DNA of 64,000 nucleotides from Bacteroidales bacterium (GCA_004557565.1 SFGS01000012.1:1-64000), one strand, 5' to 3'; shown: positions 43,913 to 52,070, counted from the stretch's first letter. The notes: generated by a model not told the origin, from the letters alone. Program-made: numbers and translations.

Positions 43913-45012
43913 TTGAATATGGTTTTTATCAATTTTTCGGTTGTTGATGCCACTCGTGAGAGGCATACTTCAGAGTTAAGCGCCAATGGCAGATCCACAG
44001 GCAAAGGGTTGATGCAAAGCACCGAGGTGAACACGCCAGGGGCTTCGCCTTCGAGAATACCGCACAGTGCCACGGCTGGCACGGCGCGCTTGCGGCAGAG
44101 CCGAGCCACAGCGTAGGGAAGTTTGCCGTGAGCGGTGGAAGCGTCAATTTTTCCCTCACCCGTCATCACCAAATCGGCATCGGCTATCGCCTCGTCCACC
44201 TTCAGGAACCGAAGCACGGCATCAGCGCCAGGGTGCAAAATGGCGTTGAGAAATGCCTTCAGTCCTGCTCCCACACCGCCAGCCGCTCCTGCGCCTGGGG
44301 CTTCAGCCACGCCATCAGACATGAACTGGGAGAAATGGCGTGCGCCCTCGTCGAGCAGCGTCACCTGCTGAGCCGACGCGCCCTTTTGCGGAGCATAGAC
44401 CGCCGCCGCACCATGCGTGCCGCAGAGCGGATTGTCTACATCGGTAATCACATCAAATCGGGTGTTGAACACCTGCTGTGGCACGGCATCGGCATCAACG
44501 CGAGCCACTTTCGCCAAATTTGCGCCACATGGAGCGAGTTCACGCCCTTGCTGGTCGAGAAATCGGAAGCCTAAAGCAGATAGAATGCCCATGCCGCAAT
44601 CGTTGGTGGCGCTTCCGCCGATGCCCAGCGTCACACGCTGTGCGCCATGCGCTATGGCGTGGCGAATGAGCATACCGGTGCCACGAGTGGTGGCGTGCAT
44701 CACATCACGCTGCGAATCGGCAAGCAACGCCAGCCCGCTGGCAGCCGCCATCTCTATCACAGCCGTGCCGTGCGAAATGGTGTAGGCGGCATTCACACGC
44801 ATATCGGGCAATGGGCCGCACACCTCCACACTCACACGCTGCGAATGTGCTGGCGACAGGGCCTCCATCGTGCCCTCTCCCCCATCGGCACAAGGAATCA
44901 GCACCACTTGGGCATCGGGAACCACTCCGAGAATGGCGTCACGCGCAGCCATAGCCACCTCACGCGAAGTGGCCACGCCCTTAAACTTATCAAATGCCAA
45001 TACTATTTTCAC
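43909..45012 (-). CDS. Glycerate kinase (GckA/GlxK type)
   Basis: A 367-residue glycerate kinase of the GlxK/GarK family (class I), forming 2-phosphoglycerate. It starts MKIVLAFDKFKGVATSREVA, with VVLIPCADGGEGTMEALSP, GIGGSATNDCGMGILSALG and VMTGEGKIDASTAHGKLPYAV, all typical. Its TGA overlaps the ATG of the exported GH89 gene. That pairing of a cytoplasmic kinase with a mucin-type glycosidase is unusual. It follows a terminator and MITE copy B. Confidence 0.92.
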   Translation of the reverse strand: MKIVLAFDKFKGVATSREVAMAARDAILGVVPDAQVVLIPCADGGEGTMEALSPAHSQRVSVEVCGPLPDMRVNAAYTISHGTAVIEMAAASGLALLADSQRDVMHATTRGTGMLIRHAIAHGAQRVTLGIGGSATNDCGMGILSALGFRFLDQQGRELAPCGANLAKVARVDADAVPQQVFNTRFDVITDVDNPLCGTHGAAAVYAPQKGASAQQVTLLDEGARHFSQFMSDGVAEAPGAGAAGGVGAGLKAFLNAILHPGADAVLRFLKVDEAIADADLVMTGEGKIDASTAHGKLPYAVARLCRKRAVPAVALCGILEGEAPGVFTSVLCINPLPVDLPLALNSEVCLSRVASTTEKLIKTIFK

Positions 45013-45030
45013 GACACGAAAAATAAAAGA

Positions 45031-45051
45031 GGCTTAATACGTGATTAAGCC
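45031..45051 (-). terminator. Intrinsic terminator downstream of the rsmI-lipoprotein unit
   Basis: GGCTTAAT and ATTAAGCC form a stem with a 5-base loop; in the leftward direction the sequence continues TCTTTTATTTTT. It lies beyond MITE copy B from the coiled-coil lipoprotein and right before the glycerate kinase start. Confidence 0.6.
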
Positions 45052-45061
45052 CCTATTATTT

Positions 45062-45247
45062 AACCCAAATCGGTCATTAGGCCGTATAATGATTTTTTTG
45101 ATTACTTCTTGCGGTCTTTCGGCTTTTATAAGATGCCTTTTACTTGTTTTTAATTCGTAATAGCTCGCTATCACTCATTAAAAGACAAGCAAAATTCATT
45201 CTTCTAAAATTCCGAAATACCACAAGCCCTAATGACCGATTTGGGTT
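45062..45247 (+). mobile_element. MITE-like element, copy B (complete, 186 bp)
   Basis: Complete copy bounded by perfect 20-bp terminal inverted repeats, AACCCAAATCGGTCATTAGG and its complement. No open reading frame of size. Internal AATTCGTAATAGCTCGCTAT and CTTCTTGCGGTCTTTCGG are shared with copies A, C and D. The structure is that of a non-autonomous transposon; no transposase with these ends is in the window. The flanking TTAA/TTGA may be a target duplication. Confidence 0.9.
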
Positions 45248-45263
45248 GAAACCTTATGGCATA

Positions 45264-46166
45264 TTATCCTACTTTTATTACGAGATAGTTCGACAATTCC
45301 CAGAAACGTGCAGGGTTGGTAATGCGAAGCACTTTCTGACCGCCCACTTCCTCAATCACATACGAGCCGGCTGGGTGTTTCGACATCACTTGCGCCTTCT
45401 TGTTGTGGAGGTTGATTTGGGTGAGTGTACGCTTGTCGGCTTTAGTGAAGTATGACTTGGTGTAGTCGCCTTCCATCACCTTGGTCTTGCGGAGGAAACC
45501 AGTTTCGATAATCTTTTGTTCCTTGAGTTCCTTCTTAGAGCCAATCACGTAGAAACATTCGTTCATGGTGTTGGTGAGGTTGGTGTTGCGTTCCTTCTCT
45601 GCTGCCACATTTTGCTTTTCAACGCTCAAGTCGTTCTTCACTTGAGTGTTTTCGGTGCGGAGAGAGTCAACACGCACATTCAACTTGCCGATTTTCACAT
45701 TTGCGGCTTGCAATTCAGCAGTGAGTTGGTTGATAATCTTCACTTGGTTGTCGATTTGCTTCTTGAGTGTAGATACTTGCTTTTTCAAGTCGTCGTTATA
45801 CACGCCAGATGCTTGCAATTTCTTTTCAAGTGCTTCCAAACGCTGTTGACGGTCTTTCACCAACATTTGAATAGCCACCACTTGGTCGCGAAGCGCATTC
45901 TTTTTGTCAGCGGTTTCGGAATTCAGATTCGACACGCTCATCACATCTTGAATATCGATGATTTGGTTCATACCATCAGCGATGTCGTTCATCAGCAGGT
46001 TGAGCGAATCCTTTGCAGCGGTAACCGAGGCAAGTTCACCTTTCAGTTCCACATTTTCGAGTGAATCGGTATTCACTTTCTTGTCTTCTGCACCCTTATT
46101 ACATGAAACAGAGAGCGAAGAAAAGGCGATAAACGCCAACGACATTAACACAATCTTTTTCATCAT
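45264..46166 (-). CDS. Coiled-coil lipoprotein
   Basis: A 300-residue lipoprotein (MKKIVLMSLAFIAFSSLSVSC lipobox) with a long coiled coil, residues ~30-200, seen in heptads such as LRDQVVAIQMLVKDRQQRLE and LKKQVSTLKKQIDNQVKIIN. It ends in a compact domain (NECFYVIGSKKELKEQKII, GDYTKSYFTKAD, VLRITNPARFWELSNYLVIK) common in Bacteroidales. Function unknown; a spacer or structural role in the periplasm is likely. The ATG overlaps the stop of rsmI. Confidence 0.75.
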   Translation of the reverse strand: MMKKIVLMSLAFIAFSSLSVSCNKGAEDKKVNTDSLENVELKGELASVTAAKDSLNLLMNDIADGMNQIIDIQDVMSVSNLNSETADKKNALRDQVVAIQMLVKDRQQRLEALEKKLQASGVYNDDLKKQVSTLKKQIDNQVKIINQLTAELQAANVKIGKLNVRVDSLRTENTQVKNDLSVEKQNVAAEKERNTNLTNTMNECFYVIGSKKELKEQKIIETGFLRKTKVMEGDYTKSYFTKADKRTLTQINLHNKKAQVMSKHPAGSYVIEEVGGQKVLRITNPARFWELSNYLVIKVG

Positions 46167-46912
46167 TCATTATTTTTTAGTTGATTAATATGCTTTTGTT
46201 TGAATTTAGCGTATTTGTCCACTTTTACTGTGGCTTCTGGAGCCTTGCCCTCCACCACGAGCACGATTTCGCCGCGTGGGGCGTTGGCTTTGAAATAGGT
46301 GGCAAGTTCGGATAGTGTGCCATTGTGGGTGGTGTTGTGGAGTTTGGAGATTTCGCGGCTCACCGACGCTTCACGGTCGGCGCCAAACACCTCAGCCATC
46401 TGCTCCAGCGTTTTCACCAATCGCATTGGCGATTCATAGAAAATCATGGTGCGAGGCTCTGCGGCAAGCGACTCCAATCGCGATGCCCTACCCTTTTTCT
46501 GCGGCAGGAAGCCCTCGAAGGTGAAACGCTCGCAAGGCAAACCCGAATTGACCAGCGCTGGCACGAAAGCCGTTGCGCCCGGCAGGGTTTCCACCTCAAT
46601 ATCGTGGCGGCGACACTCACGCACCAACAAAAATCCGGGGTCGCTGATGGCAGGAGTGCCCGCATCGGTCACCAGCGCGATGATACTGCCACCTTGCAGC
46701 TCTTCCACCAAAGCAGGGAGTGTGTCGTGCTCATTGAATTTGTGGTGGCTACGCATAGGGGTGGTGATGCCAAAGTGCTTCATCAGCACACCGCTGGTGC
46801 GGGTGTCTTCAGCCAGCACCAAATGTGCGTCGCGAAGCACCGCAATAGCGCGCGGGGTCATGTCGTCGAGATTTCCCACTGGGGTTGGAACAATATATAG
46901 TTTTCCAGCCAT
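46163..46912 (-). CDS. rsmI: 16S rRNA (cytidine(1402)-2'-O)-methyltransferase
   Basis: RsmI methylates the 2'-OH of C1402 in the ribosomal P site. The 249-residue protein belongs to the tetrapyrrole-methylase fold: LYIVPTPVGNLDDMTPRA, LAEDTRTSGVLMKHFGI, VTDAGTPAISDPGFLLV and the GFLPQKKGR segment are all diagnostic. Its stop overlaps the lipoprotein gene, and about 60 bases separate it from the upstream zinc-ribbon gene. Confidence 0.96.
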   Translation of the reverse strand: MAGKLYIVPTPVGNLDDMTPRAIAVLRDAHLVLAEDTRTSGVLMKHFGITTPMRSHHKFNEHDTLPALVEELQGGSIIALVTDAGTPAISDPGFLLVRECRRHDIEVETLPGATAFVPALVNSGLPCERFTFEGFLPQKKGRASRLESLAAEPRTMIFYESPMRLVKTLEQMAEVFGADREASVSREISKLHNTTHNGTLSELATYFKANAPRGEIVLVVEGKAPEATVKVDKYAKFKQKHINQLKNNE

Positions 46913-46973
46913 TATAAATTTAAATCTTCAATACTTATTATTTACAATATCCACTTAGTACTTAGAGGATTTT

Positions 46974-47864
46974 TTAAAGGAAATGCTTTCTCACCACTTC
47001 CATAAAGTCTTTCACGTCGTCGCTGGTAGGGTCCCAAGCGAGGTCGTCGTAGAAGTATTCTTCTGCCTCACCGAATGAGTGCATCGACTGCACCATGTCG
47101 AGAGCATCGTTGTATTCAGCCTGGCTGCCGCCAAAGAGTTCGCGACGGAAGCGAATGCTGTCGTTGAGCGAGAATGCCGAACGCATGTTCTTGGCTATGC
47201 CTCGGTGCAACTTTTCTTCAATGCTGAGGGCGTCGGGAGTGTCGTCGTAATCTTCGTCGTCGGTGATTTCTTCTTCATCTTCGGTCTCCACTTCTTCAAA
47301 CTCCTCGTCATCATCTGCGTAGGCCGCTGGAGGGGTAATTTCTTCTTCCGGTTCCACGAAGGCGGCTTCGTCTTCCACTGGCACAGCCTCTTCGTCGGCA
47401 TTGTTTGCCTCATCTGCGCCCAATGCGCAACCGCACTCGTTGCAGAATGTGTAGCCCATAGGCAGCACCTTGCCACATTGAGGACATTTCACATACATAG
47501 GAGGTTCCTCATCGGCGATGGCTTCCTCTGCCTCGGCTGCTGGCTCTGCCACAGCCTCCACTTCGGCGAAACTGATTTCCTCTGGTTCATCGGCAGGTGC
47601 TTCCTCCACCACTTCATCTTGAGCCACATCGGCACGCACATCGGTGGTGTCGTCGGTCTCGTCGAGTGCGGCATCGAGCATTTCTTCCTCCGATGATTGG
47701 TCGGGGAATTGAACACTTTGGGCTTCCTCAGCCACAAATGCCGCCTTCTGTTTGATAAGCTCAACCACAGAAGCGGGGGTGTCGTCGCCATGCTTTTCCA
47801 GCACAAGTAGCAGTCCCTCAAGTTCATAGACTGCGAGAAGCAGTTTACCGTAAGTAGTAGCCAT
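46974..47864 (-). CDS. Acidic zinc-ribbon protein
   Basis: A 296-residue cytoplasmic protein of unknown function, very rich in Glu and Asp (about a third of residues 70-250). In the middle is a zinc ribbon, VKCPQCGKVLPMGYTFCNECG, the type found in many adaptor proteins. The ends are conserved and helical (TTYGKLLLAVYELEGLLLVL; EEKLHRGIAKNMRSAFSLND, EYFYDDLAWDPTSDDVKDFM). The start is at MATTYGK, 13 codons after an upstream in-frame ATG. Its own promoter suggests a single-gene unit. Confidence 0.7.
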   Translation of the reverse strand: MATTYGKLLLAVYELEGLLLVLEKHGDDTPASVVELIKQKAAFVAEEAQSVQFPDQSSEEEMLDAALDETDDTTDVRADVAQDEVVEEAPADEPEEISFAEVEAVAEPAAEAEEAIADEEPPMYVKCPQCGKVLPMGYTFCNECGCALGADEANNADEEAVPVEDEAAFVEPEEEITPPAAYADDDEEFEEVETEDEEEITDDEDYDDTPDALSIEEKLHRGIAKNMRSAFSLNDSIRFRRELFGGSQAEYNDALDMVQSMHSFGEAEEYFYDDLAWDPTSDDVKDFMEVVRKHFL

Positions 47865-47900
47865 AACTTTTATTTTTATGTAAGCTAACGATTTTCGGTG

Positions 47901-47908
47901 CAAACATA
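47901..47908 (-). promoter_or_regulatory. -7 box for the zinc-ribbon gene
   Basis: TATGTTTG on the minus strand fits TAnnTTTG; TTG at 47931-47933 is a possible -33 element. Predicted leader about 30 nt from the MATT start. Confidence 0.55.
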
Positions 47909-47969
47909 ATTAAATTAATTTGTAAAACACCAATTTAAAAGAATTTTTTTTGCCTCTTTCACATTATTT

Positions 47970-48112
47970 ACCCAAATCGGTCATTAGGGCTTGTGGTATT
48001 TCGGAGTTTTAGAAGAATGAATTTTGTTTGTCTTTTAATGAGTGATAGCGAGCTATTACGAATTAAAAGTAATCAAAAAAAACTTTCACGTCCTAATGAC
48101 CGATTTGGGGTT
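47970..48112 (-). mobile_element. MITE-like element, copy C (inverted, internally deleted)
   Basis: Both terminal repeats are present (CCCAAATCGGTCATTAGG and complement). Read on the minus strand it matches copy B but lacks about 43 bases (from CTTGCGGTCTTTCGG to CTTGTTT). TTA stands outside each end, a candidate 3-bp target duplication. Its right end supplies bases of the dacB stop codon region. Confidence 0.88.
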
Positions 48113-49535
48113 ATTCAATTTCGGGCTGTCCGAACAGGCTGATGAGCATCTCGTCCATCTTGTTTCGCAGGTCGGCACGGGTGCCATTCCAGTTGTTGGC
48201 GATGAGTGCCCAGGCGTATTTTGGGTGATTGGCAGGATAATATCCCACAAAACTCTGCACTGCGTTCATGCTGCCGCTTTTCACCACCATATTTTCGGCA
48301 AGTGGCGTTTGGGGAATGAGTTTGCCGATGCGCTTACGCACAGGTGGCATCAGTTGGCTCAAGGTCACGCCATCCACAGGGTGCTTTGCCATATAGGTGA
48401 GCATTTGCGCAAAGAAGCGGCCCGAAATCTTGTTGGCGCGAGCCAGTCCGCTACCGTCGCGTTGAAACACAGCCCGTGTGTCGATGCCCTTGCTGCGCCA
48501 GAGACTGTCCACCACCTGCACACCAGCAGCCGCTGTGGCCTCGTGGCCGGTGTAATAAGCCACGGCACGGAGCACGCCTTCGGTAAACATATTGTCGCTG
48601 CGGTCGAGTAGCGAGGTTATGATGGCAGCCAACGTAGGCGACTGATGCACCACAAGATCCGCTTTCACCGCTTTTTTCATTTTCTCCAGTTTCACTGGCT
48701 TGATTTTGAGTTTGAAGCCATCAGCCACCAAGGCGCGCGAAAGGCTGTCGATAAACAAAGCCGATGGCGATGGAATTGCCACACGCATATTATAGTCGCG
48801 GTTGGCGGCGGTGCCGTAGAGCACGATGGCAGGGTCGGCTTCCTCCAAACGCAAATCGATGTTATCTTCATTCTTTGCCGATTTCAGGCGATTGATAATC
48901 TGTACGCCTGGCACTGCTGGTTCGAAGCGGGCATTGAGGATTTCGCCGTCTTTGGCTGTGAACTTCAAGTTGGAGCGATTGTCAAAGAAGTTGAAGCCGT
49001 GAATACCCATACCGTAACTCCACGCCAAATCGCCAACTTCCCACCAGCCATTAGAGGCAGGCGAAGGCATCATAGAAGAATCCACAGTGATTTCGCCCTC
49101 AATTTTCTCAATACCTTTTTCTTTGAGTTTGCCGATAATTTCCTGCACAATGTCGGGGCTATTGGGGAAGAACACGCTGCCGAGCGTAGGGTCGCCTGCA
49201 CCCACAATGTGGATATTGCCCTTGAATTTCTTGCCCTTCTGCTCGCCGACCAAATACACGCGAGTTTTGAACGTGAAATTCGGACCGAGCAAGCACAGTG
49301 CCGACGACGAGGTGACGGTCTTCATAGTGGAAGCCGTGATGCACGACATATCGGGATTGAAGCCTGCCACAAGCGTGTCGGCATCAATATCATACACAGC
49401 CACCGTCACCGAGCCGTGAGTGAGGGCGGAATCGGTGCCGAAAGCCTCGACGGCTTTCTGCGCCACCTCGTGGGTCAACGCCTGACCCACCATTGCCACA
49501 AAGGCAAAAACCATTGAAATTAATATCTTTTTCAT
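48111..49535 (-). CDS. dacB: D-alanyl-D-alanine carboxypeptidase/endopeptidase (PBP4 family)
   Basis: A 474-residue class C penicillin-binding protein trimming peptidoglycan cross-links. It begins with a signal peptide (MKKILISMVFAFVAMVGQA). Catalytic motifs are SxxK in CITASTMKTVTSSSAL (near residue 70), SxN in DRSDNMFTEGVLRAV and KSG in NMVVKSGSMNAVQS. The large insert domain between the first two motifs, typical of PBP4, is present (GDLAWSYGMGIHGFNFFDN). It ends at MITE copy C. Confidence 0.93.
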   Translation of the reverse strand: MKKILISMVFAFVAMVGQALTHEVAQKAVEAFGTDSALTHGSVTVAVYDIDADTLVAGFNPDMSCITASTMKTVTSSSALCLLGPNFTFKTRVYLVGEQKGKKFKGNIHIVGAGDPTLGSVFFPNSPDIVQEIIGKLKEKGIEKIEGEITVDSSMMPSPASNGWWEVGDLAWSYGMGIHGFNFFDNRSNLKFTAKDGEILNARFEPAVPGVQIINRLKSAKNEDNIDLRLEEADPAIVLYGTAANRDYNMRVAIPSPSALFIDSLSRALVADGFKLKIKPVKLEKMKKAVKADLVVHQSPTLAAIITSLLDRSDNMFTEGVLRAVAYYTGHEATAAAGVQVVDSLWRSKGIDTRAVFQRDGSGLARANKISGRFFAQMLTYMAKHPVDGVTLSQLMPPVRKRIGKLIPQTPLAENMVVKSGSMNAVQSFVGYYPANHPKYAWALIANNWNGTRADLRNKMDEMLISLFGQPEIE

Positions 49536-49551
49536 AAGCGTATCATTTGCA

Positions 49552-49584
49552 AGAAATTAGACATTAGAAATTAGAAGTTAGATT
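49552..49584. repeat. TTAGAAATTAGA array
   Basis: AAATTAGACATTAGAAATTA followed by GAAGTTAGATT, between the dacB start and the small HTH gene end. Confidence 0.75.
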
Positions 49585-49604
49585 AACCTCCGATTATCAA
49601 GAAT

Positions 49605-49874
49605 TCACTCATCTACTTTAGATAAGTTTACTCGAATCTTTTTTCCACAATGTGGACATCTGAAATCGTTCGCATTTGCCTTAATAAAATCATCAGAAGA
49701 AACAAATAACTGCCATACTGGAACACCAAGCACTTCTGCTATTCTTTGCACAGTGCCTACTGTTATATTTGCGCCATTAATCTGCCGGCTAATTGCCTGC
49801 CTACTAACTCCCATTTTTTGCGCCAAATCTCCTACACTGCTACCACTCTCTTTTATTGCTTCTTTTATTCTCAT
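49605..49874 (-). CDS. Small XRE-family HTH protein with C-terminal zinc motif
   Basis: An 89-residue regulator. Residues ~5-60 are an XRE helix-turn-helix (SVGDLAQKMGVSRQAISRQI, TVGTVQRIAEVLGVPVWQLF); the tail has a single CxxC, FRCPHCGKKIRVNLSKVDE, a half zinc ribbon. No toxin partner is adjacent. It is flanked by repeat arrays on both sides, suggesting an acquired unit. Target genes unknown. Confidence 0.8.
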   Translation of the reverse strand: MRIKEAIKESGSSVGDLAQKMGVSRQAISRQINGANITVGTVQRIAEVLGVPVWQLFVSSDDFIKANANDFRCPHCGKKIRVNLSKVDE

Positions 49875-49907
49875 TTCTAATTATTTTTTGAAATTGATTT
49901 CTGAAGC

Positions 49908-49915
49908 CAAAAGTA
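49908..49915 (-). promoter_or_regulatory. -7 box for the small HTH gene
   Basis: TACTTTTG on the minus strand fits TAnnTTTG, 34 bases before the start codon; no clear -33 element. Confidence 0.45.
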
Positions 49916-49917
49916 TC

Positions 49918-49957
49918 GTCTTAACTTCTTTAACTTCTTAACTCCTTAACTTCTTAG
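49918..49957. repeat. Inverted GTTAAGGAGTTAAGAAG array
   Basis: CTTAACTTCTTTAACTTCTT and following units are the complement of the GTTAAGGAGTTAAGAAG stretch seen in both RM-flanking repeats. The array overlaps the stop codon of the HD protein gene. Confidence 0.75.
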
Positions 49958-50589
49958 TACAGCATTTCCTCCTGGTCGGTGCCCCACTCTATCAGGTTGG
50001 CGGCGATGCCATCGGCGAGTTGCACTAAGCCGCAGAGGGCGTGTTTGTCGCGGGCTGTGTTGATATTGTTTTTTTGTTCGGGGCTTTGGAACGCCAAATC
50101 CCAAGCCGCCATGTGCCAACGAATGGCAAGCATTTCATCGTCGTGAATGTCGAAACCGCTGCGCAGCACCACTATCACACTCTTTTCGCCGTGTCCCATT
50201 GGGAAATTGCTGTAGTCCACATCGAATCCCTTCACGTCCACCCAGTTGCCGTATTGGTCTTTGCGCTTCTTCACCACCTTCTTATACACGTCGGCTTTAC
50301 ACACATCGTGGAGCAGACAAGCCACTATCACGCTGTCTTTTGGCAATTCGCGCTCCATTTCGGGGCGCATCTGGATGATTTGTTCGCGAAGCATCAAGCC
50401 AGCGCGGCATGTGTTGAGCGAGTGCTGCACATTACCGCCGTCGCACGCCAAGTGAAAACGGGTGCTCGACGGAGCATCGTAAAAGCCCAAATCTTCGAGA
50501 TCTTCAATCAGATAGTCGGTGCCTTCACGACCCACACTGCGGAGTAAATCGTTAAACTCCTGTTTGTTTTTTTCAATATCTACTGTCAT
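49954..50589 (-). CDS. HD-domain hydrolase-like protein
   Basis: A 211-residue cytoplasmic protein of the HD superfamily: NVQHSLNTCRAGLMLREQI gives the first His, IVACLLHDVCKADVYKKVV the HD pair and MLAIRWHMAAWDLAF later ligands. The family is often described as hydrolases of nucleotides; the substrate is unknown. The start shares a base with the stop of the HEQIH gene upstream (TAATG), so they are one transcript. Confidence 0.75.
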   Translation of the reverse strand: MTVDIEKNKQEFNDLLRSVGREGTDYLIEDLEDLGFYDAPSSTRFHLACDGGNVQHSLNTCRAGLMLREQIIQMRPEMERELPKDSVIVACLLHDVCKADVYKKVVKKRKDQYGNWVDVKGFDVDYSNFPMGHGEKSVIVVLRSGFDIHDDEMLAIRWHMAAWDLAFQSPEQKNNINTARDKHALCGLVQLADGIAANLIEWGTDQEEMLY

Positions 50590-50924
50590 TATTGTTGTTT
50601 TTTCTTGTTTTTAAAATAATGTAGCCACGCATAGTGGTGGCGGCGACGGAGGTAGTCGGCATCATGCTCATGGGCGTAAGCCTCACGCTCAAACGAGATG
50701 CTGCGATAGGCATCGCCACGCATCGGCAGGCGCACAAGCCACTCCGCCACATACAGCACGTAAAACGGCAGCACACCCAGTTCAAGCATCTGACGGGTGT
50801 GAATTTGCTCATGCCTGATGTCCACCTCCGTAACCCGAAAGCCACGGCGCACAAACATCACGCCCAGGAGATTTACTGCCTTAAATCCCGGAAACGGAAC
50901 AAAGCGATTGCTAACAATCTTCAT
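50589..50924 (-). CDS. Small HExxH protein
   Basis: A 111-residue protein with DIRHEQIHTRQMLELG, an HExxH motif, followed by a hydrophobic segment VLPFYVLYVAEWLVRLP and then FEREAYAHEHDADYL, whose Glu could be the third zinc ligand. This is the layout of a minimal membrane-associated metallopeptidase, though I do not recognise a named family. ATG is preferred to the GTG one codon upstream. Co-transcribed with the HD gene. Confidence 0.6.
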   Translation of the reverse strand: MKIVSNRFVPFPGFKAVNLLGVMFVRRGFRVTEVDIRHEQIHTRQMLELGVLPFYVLYVAEWLVRLPMRGDAYRSISFEREAYAHEHDADYLRRRHHYAWLHYFKNKKKQQ

Positions 50925-51138
50925 CACGCCACCTCCAATCTAAAAAAAAGCCTACGCAACGCGCGCATCAAAAAAACCCACGCCTCGCGCATTCAACCTA
51001 CAAAGTTAACAATTTCCACCAAATTTCCACCCAACACCACCCCCAACTTAAACAAAAACAAGCGAAGTAGCAAAAAAAAATCGCAACTCCGCCTTTCTCG
51101 TAAAAGTTCTACCCTATCTTTAAATATAGGGGATGATA

Positions 51139-51473
51139 TACAAGTTGTCCCTGTATATTTAGTGATGATTGTAAAAAATCCCATAGGGATTTGATGTGTG
51201 TAGGCAGGTATGCAGAAAAGATGTAATGGAGCGAAGCGAAATGGAATCTTTTCGAAATGCCTGCCAGCGGAATGCGACAACACCAAATAGCCCTATAATG
51301 GCGAAATCGCATCCCGCTGGGATGCATATTTGTTATGGGATATTTGCAGGCATTTCGCTTCGGTTATGCTCCATTTCGCTTCGCTCATTTCGCATAACCT
51401 TCACTGCATACCTGCCTACACACATCAAATTCCTAACGGAATTTCGTCGCAAACCTTCTTTGGGACAACTTGT
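51139..51473. repeat. Giant foldback element (~335 bp)
   Basis: ACAAGTTGTCCC (51140-51151) pairs with 51462-51473. Each arm then has a small hairpin (AATCCC-ATA-GGGATT, 51177-51191; AAATTCC-TAAC-GGAATTT, 51427-51444). A perfect 25-bp stem follows (51191-51215 against 51404-51428). Further in, AGCGAAGCGAAATGGA pairs with TCCATTTCGCTTCGCT and CGAAATGCCTGC with GCAGGCATTTCG; the tip has GCATCCC-GCT-GGGATGC. No coding frame. It makes most of the 570-bp gap; the remainder upstream is A-rich without features. Confidence 0.85.
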
Positions 51474-51494
51474 TTATCAATTCTTTAAATTATG

Positions 51495-51800
51495 CTACAC
51501 TAATGCTGCTTCCAAACAATTAATACCCAGTTTATCCTCAATATTAGCAATGCTTTTAAAAGAGAGGTTCTCGGTCCCAGAGAGTAACTTACTCACATAC
51601 TGAGGACTAACTCCTAACATCTTTGCGACATCTGCTCGCTTCAAGCCATTCTCTTGCATATAGTCGATAATGGCGAGAGCCACTTTGCGTGACCAACGAA
51701 GCCAACTGGCATTTTCTTTTCGCCACGCAGCATTCTCCACAAAGCGAGATGGAGCTTCGCTTTGATGTGATTTCAAAAAAACTAACGCCTTACTTTCCAT
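51495..51800 (-). CDS. Orphan XRE/HigA-like antitoxin-type regulator
   Basis: A 101-residue protein with a C-terminal XRE helix-turn-helix (LKRADVAKMLGVSPQYVSKL, then NLSFKSIANIEDKLGI) and an N-terminal extension rich in Trp and Arg (FVENAAWRKENASWLRWSRK), a layout seen in HigA/RelB-linked antitoxins. No toxin gene lies on either side; a giant foldback stands where a partner could be. ATG preferred to an upstream GTG two codons earlier. A consensus promoter precedes it. Confidence 0.75.
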   Translation of the reverse strand: MESKALVFLKSHQSEAPSRFVENAAWRKENASWLRWSRKVALAIIDYMQENGLKRADVAKMLGVSPQYVSKLLSGTENLSFKSIANIEDKLGINCLEAALV

Positions 51801-51830
51801 AGTCACCTCTTATTAAGTCTCTTACATAAG

Positions 51831-51861
51831 CAAAATTAATCATTAAACTCTAAAAATGCAA
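51831..51861 (-). promoter_or_regulatory. Promoter of the XRE gene
   Basis: TTG (51859-51861), a 20-base spacer and TAATTTTG (51831-51838) on the minus strand match the Bacteroidota consensus. Leader about 24 nt. The rest of the 370-bp divergent gap up to the GNAT gene is AT-rich with a small upstream ORF. Confidence 0.6.
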
Positions 51862-52062
51862 CTTATAGGTTTAGTTTTTTAGCAAAAAAATTAAAAAATA
51901 GTTTTTTCTTAAACCACGTCATCATGCTTTCCCTGCGCACGTCATCTACACGACTATAAACATTCAAATAATCAGCACATTTATATCTGTATTTTTGCAG
52001 TAGGTAGGGTGGTTTTTGTTAAAATCGGGGGGGAAATGGTGGGGATTTTTCAAGAAAAAGAT

Positions 52063-52070
52063 TAATTTTG
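52063..52070 (+). promoter_or_regulatory. -7 box upstream of the GNAT gene
   Basis: TAATTTTG fits TAnnTTTG; transcripts would begin near 52077 and include a 23-codon upstream reading frame before the GNAT start at 52178. Confidence 0.5.

Noticed and set aside
49605..49874. Toxin-antitoxin pair at the small HTH gene
   Set aside because: No small partner gene is adjacent; its neighbours are dacB and an HD-domain hydrolase with their own context.
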